The notes beneath the pieces were generated by a model. That model was given only the letters and a program-made list of their open reading frames with translations, had not been told where the DNA came from and did not search any database. This document shows positions 11,221-22,694 of a DNA stretch of 64,000 bases, one piece after another. The stretch comes from Pachypanchax playfairii. Lineage: Eukaryota > Chordata > Actinopteri > Cyprinodontiformes > Aplocheilidae. Where the stretch lies: NCBI GenBank assembly GCA_006937955.1, contig SSNP01000041.1, positions 3,779,572 to 3,843,571 of the forward strand. The letters run 5' to 3'. How positions within the stretch are numbered: position 1 is the stretch's first letter; every line of letters starts with the position of its first letter. A program made the translations under genes and the position numbers.

Positions 11221-11813
11221 TTAAAGAGGCCCTTCCATTAAAAATGATTTTTCTGAGGTTTCTGCTGAATATTTTAGCTCCACAGGTGTTCTTACCTTCA
11301 TAGTGGGTGTGAAAACAGGTCAACAACTTCTCTTTCAGTTTTTATCTCTCAAACTACGCAGGTGGCGATAACACCCGAGTTCTCCCGAGTCCGAACGGCC
11401 TGTATCTGTTTCATCACAACTCCTTTGTTTGTTAGTATTCATCAGCTCCTGCAGTTGAAACCACGCCTAGCATGCTGCTGGCTAAAAGCTGTTAGCTTAA
11501 ACACGTATCAAACCGGAAGAGACAACGTCTGACGTTGCCATGAACAGCGGGGAAGGAAATAGTATTCTTTGCTCTCATAGGTTAGTTTGTTAGCCAATCA
11601 GAGTCCAACAAATTCAAACAATGAATATGAACGAGCTGCTGATGAAGCCTGATGGAAGGAGCCCGAACCACCCGAATTTTAACGCAGACAGATTGAAAGG
11701 TCTGTTAATCAGTGTTTCCTGACGTTTTTTAGCTATAAAATGTTTCATATTACTGGTTAATACTTAAGAAATAACCACAAAGTCCTGAAATTTGTATGAA
11801 ATGGCCTCTTTAA
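11221..11813 (-). mobile_element. MITE family A, copy 3 (full length)
   Basis: It is inverted relative to the 6.0-kb copy: starts TTAAAGAGGCCCTTCCATTA and ends GAAATGGCCTCTTTAA. Both TTAA flanks are intact. The interior has the same order of blocks, including the inverted GTTAGCCAATCAGAG box. Confidence 0.88.
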
Positions 11814-12119
11814 CCAACCAAGTCAAAGATCGAAAACTGTTTCCAAGTGAAACTATTATTTCTACTCATGTTTCACATTCATACCTACAGCTAAAGCTGG
11901 TAAAAACATTTACATCAAGCTGGATCCCTGAGCTGCAGGACAAACCTCACACCAAACCTGCCTTTTCACCAGCTATTTCTATTATGATGATATATTTTAC
12001 AGACAGAAACACAGATGCACCATGGGTTCTCCAGTTGGAGGAGGTGGAGAGCAGAGTACTCAGCTCTTACATAGGAACAACACCGAGCTGTTATTTTTAT
12101 CCAGTGAGTGTGTGATCCA

Positions 12120-13020
12120 ACTCATGAAGCAGAAGACACTCTTGATATGCTGCTGTCAGACTGTAGTTGTGGGATGTTGGACCATTTTCCTCTCATCTTT
12201 AATGTGCAACACGTTGAAGATGCTATTTTTTGTCAGTTTTCGCCCGTTTTATTGTTGACAAAAAATGTGTATTTGATCATCTCAGATCTTTAATTTCTCA
12301 ACATGATGTTGTTCCTTTCAGCTTGTAAAGGAAATGTTTCACATCATTGGGTCCAGTATCCTTTAGATATTAAATGCTTCATCACTTTGAGGCTGTGTAC
12401 CACCTGCTTTAATACATGCTGCACCATCAAAAAGAGAAATCTTTATCAAAGCTCACTCTCTGATTGCAGGCCAAATTCCAAGCTGCTTTCCATGTCCAAA
12501 ATTTTAGAAAATGTTCTTTTTTATTTTAAATTAGCTCCTTTGAAACAGTCAACTACAACATTCTTTTGTTATAACTTAAACACTCTGTTGGTCTTACAGG
12601 CATAGTGATGTGTGACTATTCTTCTTCTTCATCACTGTTTAACCCAAGGATCTATTTTCTGTTCTATTCAAATTATTCTTACTGGCTCTGCGATCAATAT
12701 TTATTTGTTTTCACTGATATGTTGATCCAATCCAAATCTACCCTTTATCCTTTTGACTCTCTAAAACCCATGGAAATAAGACAATAAGACAAAAGATAAT
12801 CAGTATGTGGAAAAATACATTGATCTAAATGCTCTCTTACAGTAAAATAGCCTGGAGCATTTCTAGGTCTTTATTTTTATTTGATAAGCAGGTTTCCAAA
12901 TTTGTCTAAAGCACTTTTTGTTAGCTATGTCAAATTGCAATTCCTTGTTCATAGAGACATCAAAAGACTGATCAAGGCTTTTAACTCTACCAGACTAGAA
13001 TACTGCCATTCATAATGTTT
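12120..13020 (+). pseudogene. L2-like LINE ORF2 relic (endonuclease end to RT C-terminus)
   Basis: Across three shifting frames the plus strand shows ORF2 landmarks in order. LDHFPLIFNV (about 12.18 kb) is the endonuclease SDH region. RPNSKLLSMSKILENV (about 12.47 kb) matches the RT 'RPISNLPFLSKILEKV' box. TQGSIF (about 12.65 kb) is the eroded PQGSILG box. LIKAFNSTRLEYCHS (about 12.97 kb) matches the family's 'LIHAFVTSRLDYCNSL'. Many stops and frame breaks make it dead. Spacing suggests about 900 bp of a former 3-kb ORF2 with internal loss, including the segment around the YADD active site. Confidence 0.7.
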
Positions 13021-13129
13021 TAGTCAGGATCGGTCACCTGTCTATTATTCATTATTTTCATCTAATATTATTTTTCAGAGCTAATACATAACCCCTCAAA
13101 ACAGCACTCAGATCAGCCAGCCAGATGCT

Positions 13130-13303
13130 CTTATTGTAGCCCAGGTCTAGGTTATATTTGATGTTTTTTAGCTTCAACACACCTCATCATGTCAACAAGT
13201 TCTGGAGTGTCCTGGTAAAAACCTGCTTATCCAAATCAGAAGCAGAGGATCATCGAAAACCTGCAGGTTAGTGGCCCTTGAGGACTCGAGTTTGAGACCC
13301 CTG
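13130..13303 (+). repeat. hAT-like non-autonomous fragment
   Basis: The right end reads AACCTGCAGG..AGTGGCCCTTGAGGACTCGAGTTTGAGACCCCTG. The inverted form of that end (CAGGGGTCTCAAACTC) is a terminus widely seen in fish hAT-like elements. The matching left terminus is missing, so this is a truncated copy. Family assignment is from memory of the terminus only. Confidence 0.45.
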
Positions 13304-13404
13304 GTCTGAAACAACAATGACATTAAAGATGGGAATCTTTAAATTCTTGCACCGCAGGGAATTAAAAGAATGATTATTAGTTTTTAATAGTTAATAACGT
13401 CAGA

Positions 13405-13500
13405 TGTGTAGCCCCTCCTCTCATCCAATGACAGCTGGAGATAGGCACCAGCTTCCTGCAACCCTGAAAAGGAACAACCAGGTATAGATAATGACTGACT
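13405..13500 (+). repeat. SINE-like family D, 3' part
   Basis: The GTGTAGCCCCTCCTCTCATC and GAGATAGGCACCAGCTTCC segments match the 3' half of the repeat seen at 20.35 kb. The 5' half is absent. Confidence 0.6.
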
Positions 13501-13515
13501 GGCGATTAAGAACAG

Positions 13516-14199
13516 TTAAAGCAGTACTAAATAACTTTTCTGCAGTCATGTCTCAGACAGCCATTGCTGGAATCGGTGTTCTGTAGAAATATGCTACCTG
13601 TTGAGATGTGCTACCGATTCTTTATGCACATGCACCGTTCTACAGCCTTGACTTCAATAAAAAGATTTATCATTTATTTTTGTTTCTATATTTTTCTTTA
13701 AATACATTTTACCTATTAAATAAATTCTCCCAGGACAGGAACATTAAATATGATGTTATTTTTACTTTATTTACATTGTCAGAGTGATAGGCAAATGTTT
13801 GGACACACCCAGAGGAGAAGGACCCAACAATGGCTGATAAGGACCCAGAGGGCTTTTATATAGAAAATATCAGGGAAGGATCGTAAAAATATGTTTAAAT
13901 AATTAACAGGACACACTCACCATAAACAAGAATACTGTATAAACTTCTAATAACATCTCATCATAGAAAGAATTGTAAATTTGTACTATGGCGTCATTTC
14001 TCATCAGGGCAACATAAATCGTCAGAACACCACTTCTGGCTGTAACCTGAATTACTGAAGTTATTTAGTGTAATATAGAGGAACAAGAGACGTCCAGAGT
14101 GTCTAATATAAAGCTGAACATGTTTTTTAGTGAGTATCCACTTAGACAAGTTTCAAAACTGTAGCTTAAAATTGTAAAAGTTATTTTGTACTGCCTTAA
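13516..14199 (+). mobile_element. MITE family B, full length
   Basis: Left end TTAAAGCAGTACTAAATAAC; the reverse complement of the right end is TTAAGGCAGTACAAAATAAC, matching at 22 of the first 24 positions. TTAA lies at both borders. The interior carries CATTGTTGGGTCC and CAGGGAAGGATC blocks that recur in inverted orientation at 52.9-53.3 kb. No transposase frame. TTAA target and TTAAAG start fit Kolobok/T2-like MITEs. Confidence 0.75.
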
Positions 14200-15339
14200 G
14201 CACAAAAAACTTACATTATGAAATATTCTACTATTCTTATTTAAACAAGTTCTTCAGTTTTTATGTAGATCCACATAATTCATGGCTTAGGACTCTGATA
14301 AAGCCATAAATCAGTCAGAGCTGTTCTGTGTCCCTAGAAGAAGAGCTTTTTAAACCACACTGGTTCATCTCTTCAGTGTTTCAACGCTGGGACTGGTTCT
14401 CTTTGGTCAGCTTGTCCAGAGAATTTAAGACCAAGTGAGACTCTGTTCTTTGGGAGGATCAATAATTTTAATACTGAGATAAACAAACAAACATTGTTTT
14501 ATTGACGTTATAAGCATGTCCAGTGGTGATTGCTACATTTCAGATCACTTCCCTTCATGTTGCATTTATAAAACAGGGGACCTAATATTAAATATAAGAC
14601 TTGTTCTTTACATTACAGCTTTCCATTTCAGAAGTCAAAATCAAAGTTTGAGTTTCAATTTTTACTTCTATTTCTCAGTTTAAATGTTTCATATAAACAA
14701 ACATTATTATTATTACCCTAATTAATCTCCATACTCATATTTTTCTAAATAATTCTAAATTACTGTTTCAAATTTCAGCACTAAAATAACCTGATGCCTG
14801 TGTTATTATGAATTGTTTTCTATTGCATTTTTATGCACTTTGAACATCAAACTTGGCAAAAGAAAAAAAAAATCAACTGAAAAACAAACTCACTGGGTAA
14901 ATGTTCCAAGTTTTTTTTTTAAACAAGTTCTGATTTAGGTGAAAAATTAACATAAGTGGACAATTCCCTGCATCAGTTCCAAAGATTTAGTATAATCAAT
15001 GAAGTTCTGGTTTAGCTCAAATCACACTCTATTGTGTGAGTTGATAGAGATACACAACGTAGATAATTACACTCACAAGAATGGCTTGTGTACCTCTTTG
15101 AGTTCTTATTCCCGAGAAGCCCTGCCCCCCTACCTGAGCAATCATGCTCCATCTTCAGAGTTATTGTATTATAATCACAGCCATTCACTACTTGTTAAAG
15201 TTTGAATTTCTCTCTTTTGGATTATTCCTTCTACTCAACTCCATTCATTTATTTTCTCACTTGCATGAGTGCCAGTGGACTCATCAGTCAGAGGCCTTTA
15301 CACAGAAATAGCACTTTATTTTGACACTAAGAAGGTTTC
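14200..15339. other. AT-rich non-coding stretch
   Basis: No gene or recognisable repeat is visible. Runs of A and T and several TTATTATTA stretches only. Confidence 0.65.
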
Positions 15340-15860
15340 ATCTTTAACACATAGTCGCCCGCCTTTCCTCACTGACACTGATCAAGTAGAAGCTGCGAGG
15401 TGCCAATCGTAAAAGTCAATCCAGCTCTCTGCTAACGCTAACACCAACAAAGGCATAATAATTCTCTCTTAAATCAGCTGTGTCAACAGGGTGTAGAACT
15501 TCCATATTCACTGCTTTACATGTGACTGAAAACTTGCATTTTAATTGGAGTGCTCTTTTTGTATCTTGCTGCAGATTCTCAGACACGTGCACACACTCCT
15601 GTAGCTAACATTGCTAATGTTAATAGCTTTTGCTGCTTTAATTGGTTCCTAAACGCTGTAAGCAGAGTTCCCACTGTGTGTTTAATGAACAGGTAGCACT
15701 CCATGATTACAGCAATCTCAACCCTCCACCCTGCTGCTACAGACTCTCTTCACACACACACCAACACAGCACACACACTGTCCCCAGCCTCGTACGCAAA
15801 TGGACAAAGGCAATTTGAGATGCTCCTCAGCACCGCGGGATGCTGGCTAAATTAGAGACG
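15340..15860. promoter_or_regulatory. candidate conserved non-coding island
   Basis: A non-repetitive, base-balanced block with GCTAAC repeats, CAATCGTAAAAGTCAATCC and TTAATAGCTTTTGCTGCTTT motifs, unlike the surrounding AT-rich drift. This is a visual inference from sequence texture only. No alignment was available. Confidence 0.2.
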
Positions 15861-16035
15861 AGGACTAGAGTGAGTGCAAGACAACAAAAGAAAATGAGAG
15901 GACACGAGCGCAAAAAAAATGATTACTAGTTTTTGTGAAGGGAACAAGCGATGAAATCATTTCATAGCACATAGTTGTGTGAGCAGTGGGCGTTGAGGTG
16001 CTCTGTGAGCTTGAAAGAATAACAGAAATAGTCTT

Positions 16036-16465
16036 TATCAGGTTTCTTTCCTTCGTTTACTTGTCATCTTCTCCTCCTTCTTTCCAGTTTGATCTTTTGC
16101 TCTTTTCTCACAGATTTTCCTTTTTTTCAGTCTCCTATTTTTTCTCTATTGGTCTTTTTTTTCTTTACTTTTTCTTTACTTTGTTCCTTCTTGCACAAGT
16201 TTTTTGCTTTGATCTTTTCATCAGTCTCTTCTTTTTGTTTGATTTCCATGTTCTGATTTTTTTCCTCCCTGGTTTTTTCTCTTTTTATTTCTTTTCCATT
16301 CTTCATTGTTGGTTTCCACCCCCGCTCTTCTTTTTCTTTTCTGTCCTCCCCTCTCACAGTTTCGCAGTTTAACAGTAGCTTTTCTCTCCAAGTTTCCTTT
16401 CTTCTCATAATTCCCTGTTCTTTTTATTTCTTCCTCTTTCCTTTTCTTCCCACCGTCTCATCCCA
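16036..16465. repeat. long polypyrimidine (CT-rich) tract
   Basis: About 430 bp of the plus strand is overwhelmingly C and T (TTTTCTTTTT, CTCTTC and similar) with few purine interruptions. Such tracts can form triplex DNA, and they produce spurious Phe/Ser- or Lys/Glu-rich frames on the two strands. Confidence 0.8.
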
Positions 16466-17492
16466 GTTACTCCTTTACTAGAACACAAGATCTTTTGCCC
16501 CTTTTCTGTCAGCTAATGAAGATGTAGAACATCAGTCTTTCTTATTTCTCCACGGACCAACATACACACAAAATTAAGAAGAGATGGCTCTCATTGAAAG
16601 CCTGTGTATCTGTGTATCTGGGTGGCAAACCTCATGTTTGATCAAACTCGTGCAAGTTGTGCTGTAAATATTCTCAGTTGACTCAGCCTCTGACGCATGT
16701 ATGTAAACACGCAAGTGTCTACTTTTCAGAGACGGGGGGGGGTGACGGGCAAGCTTAGTAAGGAGGGGTGGGCTGGGGATAAGAGAAGACACAAACTCTG
16801 CCAGATGCCCTTTGTAAATAAGCAGGGAAACCTTAGAGGGGCGACACTGGACTTCCTGACTCATCCGTCCCAAAGGACTCAATCAGGGTGTCGCCCCATT
16901 GAAAAGGGTGAGGGAGGGAGAGGGAAGGACAAGGTCTGGTCTCTGTGTGCCTGGCATGGACACAGACTAGCTGTGGGTCTAATTCATTAAACCAGCATTC
17001 TAATATAAACAGCCATTCATTTCACTGCTTGACACTGGGCCGTCTGGACAATGTGAAGAGTCCCAATAGAACTGCCATAAACCTCCGAGTGTGTGTGTGG
17101 CTGTAAATATGTGTGTGTTGGGAGTTAGAGAGGGAGATAGATGGAGGCTGGTTCTTTCTGTTGGGCCAAAGCAGGTACAGTGAAGGAAACCAGAGAACTC
17201 TCGGGGTCTCGACATGGTTCATAAAGCAAACAAAATGCACAGTTTTAATTTTAAAAAATGACATTAATGCAAAGCCAATCAGTTAAAATGGACATTCTAT
17301 ATATTTAAACAACAAGGTCAGTTTCATAAGTGGTTCAAGCGACTTCTTTCAGTCTGCGATTTGAGTCAGGCGCCTTTTCAGGTGAGTACACAAACTTTAC
17401 AAACACAGAATGTCTGAAGGTGTTGATGTCCTCAAATGTCTGATATCGGCTGTTTTGGCTATTGAATTATGGTCAAACACTCTTCTGTAAAC
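16466..17492. other. non-coding stretch
   Basis: No gene is seen. G-rich runs lie at 16734-16742, around 16760 and around 16910-16930. The rest is unremarkable. Confidence 0.6.
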
Positions 17493-17495
17493 TTA

Positions 17496-18135
17496 TGCCC
17501 CTTTTCCACCGACAAATCGGCACGGCGCGCTTGAGAGCGGTACAGTATAGCGCGGATCAACTCGCTTGAGGCGGTGGAATTATAAAGCGGACGTAAGTGG
17601 GGATATGGGCGTGCCCATGAAAAGTGGCGCGCAAAAGTCTTTGTCCACGACGTCACAGCGCGTGAAACAACAACAACAATGGCGGATATACGTGTGTTTT
17701 TGTACTTTGCACTCTGTCTGTGGTTCATTTTGATTGGTTTGATTTTTGGTTCTTGTGGAGGAAGTCGCCATTGTCCAAAGTCAATTGTATTTTAAAATAA
17801 AATATTTGTATGGTTGCTGGGAGTTTTTTTTAAAGCCTTCTGCGGGAGCGCTTCTATATCACACCACGTGGACACCACACACAGCCGAGCCAATCAGAGG
17901 CTACCACTACGTAGGTAGTCGTGTCACTGGTAGCAGTTTACTGGACCAATCAGTAGACAGGTGGGCGTGTGGGCCCGCATTGGGCCGCTTCGGACCACCG
18001 AGGAGGTGGTCTGAAAAAAGAGACTGGGTTGGCGCGAAATGATGCGGTTAAGACCCGAGAAAGGCGGTGGAAAAGGGTCCGCAGGGGGCTAAAGTGAACC
18101 GAGCCGCACCGTGTTCTGTCGGTGGAAAAGCGGCA
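17496..18135 (+). mobile_element. PIF/Harbinger-like MITE, copy 1
   Basis: The ends are inverted repeats TGCCCCTTTTCCACCGACA and (reverse complement of the right end) TGCCGCTTTTCCACCGACA, flanked by TTA on both sides (17493-17495 and 18136-18138). A 3-bp TTA duplication is the PIF/Harbinger signature. The 640-bp interior is CpG-rich, with two CCAATCAG boxes (about 17890 and 17945), a short ATG frame and an AATAAA just after its stop. It is nearly identical to the 54.1-kb copy, so the family moved fairly recently. Confidence 0.85.
17679..17795 (+). other. 38-codon open frame inside Harbinger-like MITE
   Basis: AACAATGGCGG opens a frame starting MADIRVFLYF. A hydrophobic run of about 18 residues (to about residue 24) and a GSCGG motif follow, then the frame stops at TAA, with AATAAAATA immediately after. 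The 54.3-kb copy keeps the same start, length and stop and differs by three residues (I/V, R/C, H/Y), each from a single base change. No synonymous difference is seen, so there is no sign of purifying selection. It may be the N-terminus of the parent element's protein. The peptide is unknown to me. Confidence 0.4.
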
Positions 18136-18138
18136 TTA

Positions 18139-20352
18139 GTGGCAGGTCCTTCTGTCATAAAGGAGTAGATGGACCCAAATGCAGGCAGGATCCAGAGACT
18201 CCATGAAAGGCTGATGGAGGTTCAAGAAGAACCCATCAGGATTACTTTGACCTGGATCAGATTCCTCCATCATTTTCATCTGCTGTGGAGCCCCAATGAG
18301 TGTGAAGTGTATGGACAATATAAACTCATCATCTCAAATATATTTTTATGTGGTGCTTTAACTATAAATTATATCGGGTAAGATTTGTATTAATAATCAA
18401 CAATTTGTGCATAACTAACAATTTGTAAACTCTCATATCAAATCCTATAAACACACAGCGTCTCTATGAGAATACAGCTTTAAAAGTTACAACTTCAACT
18501 TCAGATTCTTAACACCACGACGGCTAATTAACAAACAGATTAATGATTAATATTACTGTAGGGAGTAAACAAACTGTTTTAAATAATAATATATACACCT
18601 GATTTTGTTCTGTTTTTTGCTGATCAGTCGTCTAAGTGCTATTAAATTTAAAAGACTAGTGGCATCTGTTTATCTGAGCTCCACTAATAATCCTTTGATC
18701 TCGTCAGAGTTTTCAATCCACATTCTGCTTTTTGTTTTCATGAAGAAGAAACTATAAATTTGGACTTTGTGTTTGTGAATTCATAAAGTTGTAACTTTTT
18801 AATTTGTATCTCATACAGAACAGATACTCAACATGTATGTATATCATTTAGTAGAAACAAAAGTTTATAAATTGGTAGGTCTGTATGAATTATCAATTAA
18901 TAATACATGTCTTTTTGACAGTAATCTTATCCAATAAAATCGCCACAACCTTTGAAGACTTTGCTAATTGAGTTGCTCCTTGATAAGTCCTGGAAGTGAT
19001 GCAGAAGAGATATTAAATAATTGCCTTGTGACTTTTAAAGTTGCTATGCTTTTTCTGACACGTTCAGCTGTACAGAAAAATGTTTTTTTTTTTAATTGAT
19101 CACTTTTTTTACAGTTATTTTTTAACCATCAGCCTGAAGAGATCAGATCTTTTGTGAAGTGGCTGCTGAAAACAGGCACCAGTTCCCCTACAATCCTGCA
19201 TAGGAACAAGCAGGTGTACCAAAAGTATGGTTAACAGAATGAAAGGAGAAATTGTGCTATTTTACTCCTGTGGCAGAAAAAAACCCCTAAAATGTTATTT
19301 TTATACAGGAGTTTTTAATCTTTAAAATTTTTGGAATTAAATTTTAATAATAAAGACATGTTTTTTTTTATTCTTATCACCACTCATTCTGCAAAAAATG
19401 TATGTTCTCTGCAACACACACACAAAATATGTCTCATACAGAGCCAGATTAGTCAGATCCCCCCACCCCCCATCCCACCCGTTGCACACACTTAGCTCAA
19501 TTTCTCCATTTCTTTTGTCATATAATGTTCTTTGTCGACCTGAGAGGAAGCTAGAATGGAAAATGCCTCAGAAGAGCTGTTGCACTGAAAGCAGCATGAC
19601 ACTTCTCATGCAGTCATTACAGATACAGTTCTCTCTTCTGGATTTTCTGGACCATAAAAGTGCAATAATTTCCAAGAAATCCCTGTATGAAGTTTTGATG
19701 CAAATGGTTTTTAAAAAAATGTGTACTATGATTTATCCTAATATTTCAAAGCTTCATTTACTTAGCTCTGCCTGACGGTGCACCTGGATGCTATTTAGAT
19801 ATGCTAGTAGAGGCAATAGCTAAACAGGAAGTGCACACCGACTGACAATAATGCTGTTGGTGAAATGTGGGTTTTAAGGCCCTCACTCATCCATTGGTCC
19901 AAGGAGTCCCAGCACCCACCCACTCATACATGCAGTGGCCAGTGGAGTCCCTAACAGACAGTGTCATGAGAGTGCTGGGTAGCCATTGTGGTGCCTGTTA
20001 AACATAGCTCACCCTGACACTTGTTATTGCCCTTGGAAACTATCGTCTTTTTCTTTTTACAACAGTTTATTAAATCGATATTTCAGTGGAGGAAAATGAA
20101 CAACAACTCTCACAGTGCTGTGAAAGAGCACTGTGACATTTAACGCACACGATTCTTGGGAAAAGGAGTTTTCTTGCAGCATTGCTGTGGCCTAAATTCT
20201 AAAGTTGTGTGCAACATCTGCACATGCTGGAGTATTTCACAGAGATCCTAAACTTAGACGACTCTGTGAAGCCTCCTTCAAAACATCCCAAAGATTATCA
20301 TGGAGGTTGAAGTCTGTCCTCTGTCCTCTGTGCTGTACTTCTTTCACAAATT
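18139..20352. other. non-coding stretch
   Basis: No gene is seen. A plus-strand scrap of SINE-like family D lies at about 19155-19215 (AGGCACCAGTTCCCCTACAA). Poly-T and poly-A tracts occur near 19082 and 19363. Confidence 0.6.
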
Positions 20353-20690
20353 CCACCTATCCATTATCTGTACCCACTTATTTCTGTTCAGGGTCGTAGG
20401 GAGCTGGTGTTTATCTCCAGTGGTCATTGAGTGAGAGGCAGGGCTACACCTGGACAGGTCATCAGTCCATCACAGGGACACATATAGACAATCACTCACA
20501 GACACGAACACCTATAGGGACAATTTAGAGTTGCCAATTAACCTCAAGCATGTTTTTGATCTGTGGGAGGAAAGCAAGGGCAGAACATGCAAACTCCATG
20601 CAGAAAGGTTCCAGCCTTGTTTAGAACCCAGGACCTTCTCTCTGCAAGGCAACAGCACATTGTGTCACCGACCATACAACTTCTCTTTCC
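20353..20690 (-). repeat. SINE-like family D, near full length
   Basis: Read on the minus strand the order is: tRNA-like head with B-box-like GGGTTCTAAACAAGG, GGAGTTTGCATGTTCTGCC, GGTTAATTGGCAACTCTAAA, CTGTGATGGACTGATGACC, TGTCCAGGTGTAGCCCTGCC, then the CACCAGCTCCCTACGACCC end. This is the best copy in the window and serves as reference for the scattered fragments. A tRNA-derived origin is inferred from the head only. Confidence 0.7.
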
Positions 20691-21010
20691 CAAATTTAGT
20701 TTTAAAAATATTTAATATTGTGTTTTTGTAATATTTCCATGCCATCAGGGAAAAACGCTATGAGGAAATACCTGGTCCTGATGTATAATCAGGAAGTTAG
20801 ATGGTATCATTTGTTTAGGCACACAACATTGCTAAACTAAGACCAGACCAGCTTAAGAAAGCTCAGATCATAATGTTGCCCCATTAGGCTTGATCAGTGT
20901 ACACGGCTGCTATTTCCCTGTGTTCACCAATCACTCTGGAACAAGATGAATCTGGACTCACTGGACCACATAGTTTCCAATGCCTCTTTATGCTCCATTG
21001 CAACATTGTG
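20691..21010. other. non-coding stretch
   Basis: Nothing recognisable: unique AT-rich sequence without coding frames. Confidence 0.55.
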
Positions 21011-21142
21011 AATTTCTCTTCTGGGGGACAAAAAAAAAACAAAAAACTACTACAACGTTGAATTTCCCTTCTGGGATAAATAAAGTATTTTTCATTTCAT
21101 TTCATTTTTCATTTCATTTCATTTCATTTCATTTCATTTCAT
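21008..21142 (+). repeat. retroposon 3' end with (CATTT)n tail
   Basis: GAATTTCCCTTCTGGGATAA..ATAAAGTATTTTT runs into about nine CATTT units (about 21095-21142). A diverged partial copy of the same end (GTGAATTTCTCTTCTGGGGG) lies just upstream at 21008, so the 3' end is duplicated. The related end in opposite orientation is at 3.2 kb. Confidence 0.65.
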
Positions 21143-22279
21143 AAAGGTTTATTCATTTCTATTCCTTCTCCCATCATGCATTCTGCTTTTTATTTAACAT
21201 TAGTCCAGTTGGAATCAATTTCCTGTTTCACTTTTGGTATAATATCAGTTGTTTAAAGAAGGCAGAGCTGCCAGCTGAGTGACAGCACTGCCATTAACTT
21301 TACTTCCCACTCAAGGTCTCCCCTTAAACTGTTGACTTGAATTAGCCTCCTTCTGCTTTTATTAGCAGCAGCGGTGGAATCAGAGAAGGCTGTCGGCCTG
21401 GATTGTGGAGGAAGGAGGGGGCTAAGTGCTTCACTTCTGATCTCTGATGGGGGTCACAGGGTCACCACTCAGCCTCACCCTGATGACTTGTGACACCACA
21501 TGAGCAGTACCCCCTCAACATGAGCACAAACTCAAGATTTAATTTCATCCCCCTCATCATCAGGGATACTTGGAACAGTGATATGATCAACTAAAGTACA
21601 ACTACTAACTACAAATACTATATTGTAGATTTCATTCAATCAGAGTAAACATGATATTAGTTCTACAAGGGATTATAAAATCTAAAGTTATCGACTATTT
21701 TGGGTAGAAACAATTAATGGGTCAACCTAGTGCTTCTGGTTGGTGTTTACATGAAGTTCTCTCTCTAATCAAATCACCAAATTAACAGTAATTTGAGGCT
21801 CTGAGTGAGACTGATCTCAATTTACTCAATAGTTAAGCCTGAACACATCAGTCCGAGGCAAAGTGTAATTAAAAATGAAGTGTAATCACATATTGGATAA
21901 TGCATGTTTTTAACATCCCTTTTAAAGTCTGGTGCTCAGTTCCACAACTCAAATGGAAACAAGAGAAACAGAGCTGTTACCTGTTAGCTTTGATTTTAGG
22001 AATTATTAGAAAGATTGGAAAAAATAAGCCACCTCGCTTAAGTTAGGGTAAAATGAGAACATTGGCTTTTTATAAAGAAAATATGAATGTGACTTATTTG
22101 TGAATGTTTATGGATATTATATACTCCTCATCTGCAAGCGAAACATTTATACAAGTCTTTTTAATTGATAATAATACAATTTTTTTGCTTAATTATAATT
22201 TTATTGTTTCTTTTCACTTTGTTTTTTAGTTGTTTAATCTATTTACATTTATTTTTAGCAGGTGCTTTTCCACAATAAC
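21143..22279. other. non-coding stretch
   Basis: No gene or recognisable repeat. Mostly unique sequence, AT-rich toward the right. Confidence 0.6.
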
Positions 22280-22694
22280 TTAAAGAGGCTCTTCCATTAA
22301 AAACAGTTTTTTCTGAGGTTTCTGTTGAATATTTTAGCTCCACATGTGTTCTTACCTTCATAGTGGGTGAAAACAGGTCAACAACTTCTCTTTCAGTTTT
22401 TTTCTGTCAAACTACGCAGGTGGTGATAACACCCGAGTTCTCCCGAGTTCTAGCGGCCTGTATCTGTTTCATCACAACTCCTTTGTTCGTTAGTATTCAT
22501 CAGCTCCAGCAGTTGAAACCACGCCTAGCATGCTGCTGGCTAAAAGCTGTTAGCATAAGACGGAGCAAACAGGAAGACACGACGTCTGACGTTGCCACGC
22601 GCAGCAGGGCAGGAAACAGTATACCTTCATCTCATAGGCTAGTTTGTTAGCCAATCGGAGTCCAGCAAATTTGAATAATGAATAAGAACAAGAA
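22280..22694 (-). mobile_element. MITE family A, copy 4 (truncated)
   Basis: It starts TTAAAGAGGCTCTTCCATTA and runs through the family interior to GAATAATGAATAAGAAC, then stops matching, so the other terminus is lost. The break lies just beyond the GTTAGCCAATC box. Confidence 0.8.

Noticed and set aside
11792..12290. 107-codon and overlapping frames as novel genes
   Set aside because: The first begins inside the MITE A terminus, and the later ones are explained by the L2-like ORF2 relic.
15986..16408. 128-codon Phe/Ser-rich and 93-codon Lys/Glu-rich frames
   Set aside because: Both are read from the polypyrimidine tract and its complement.
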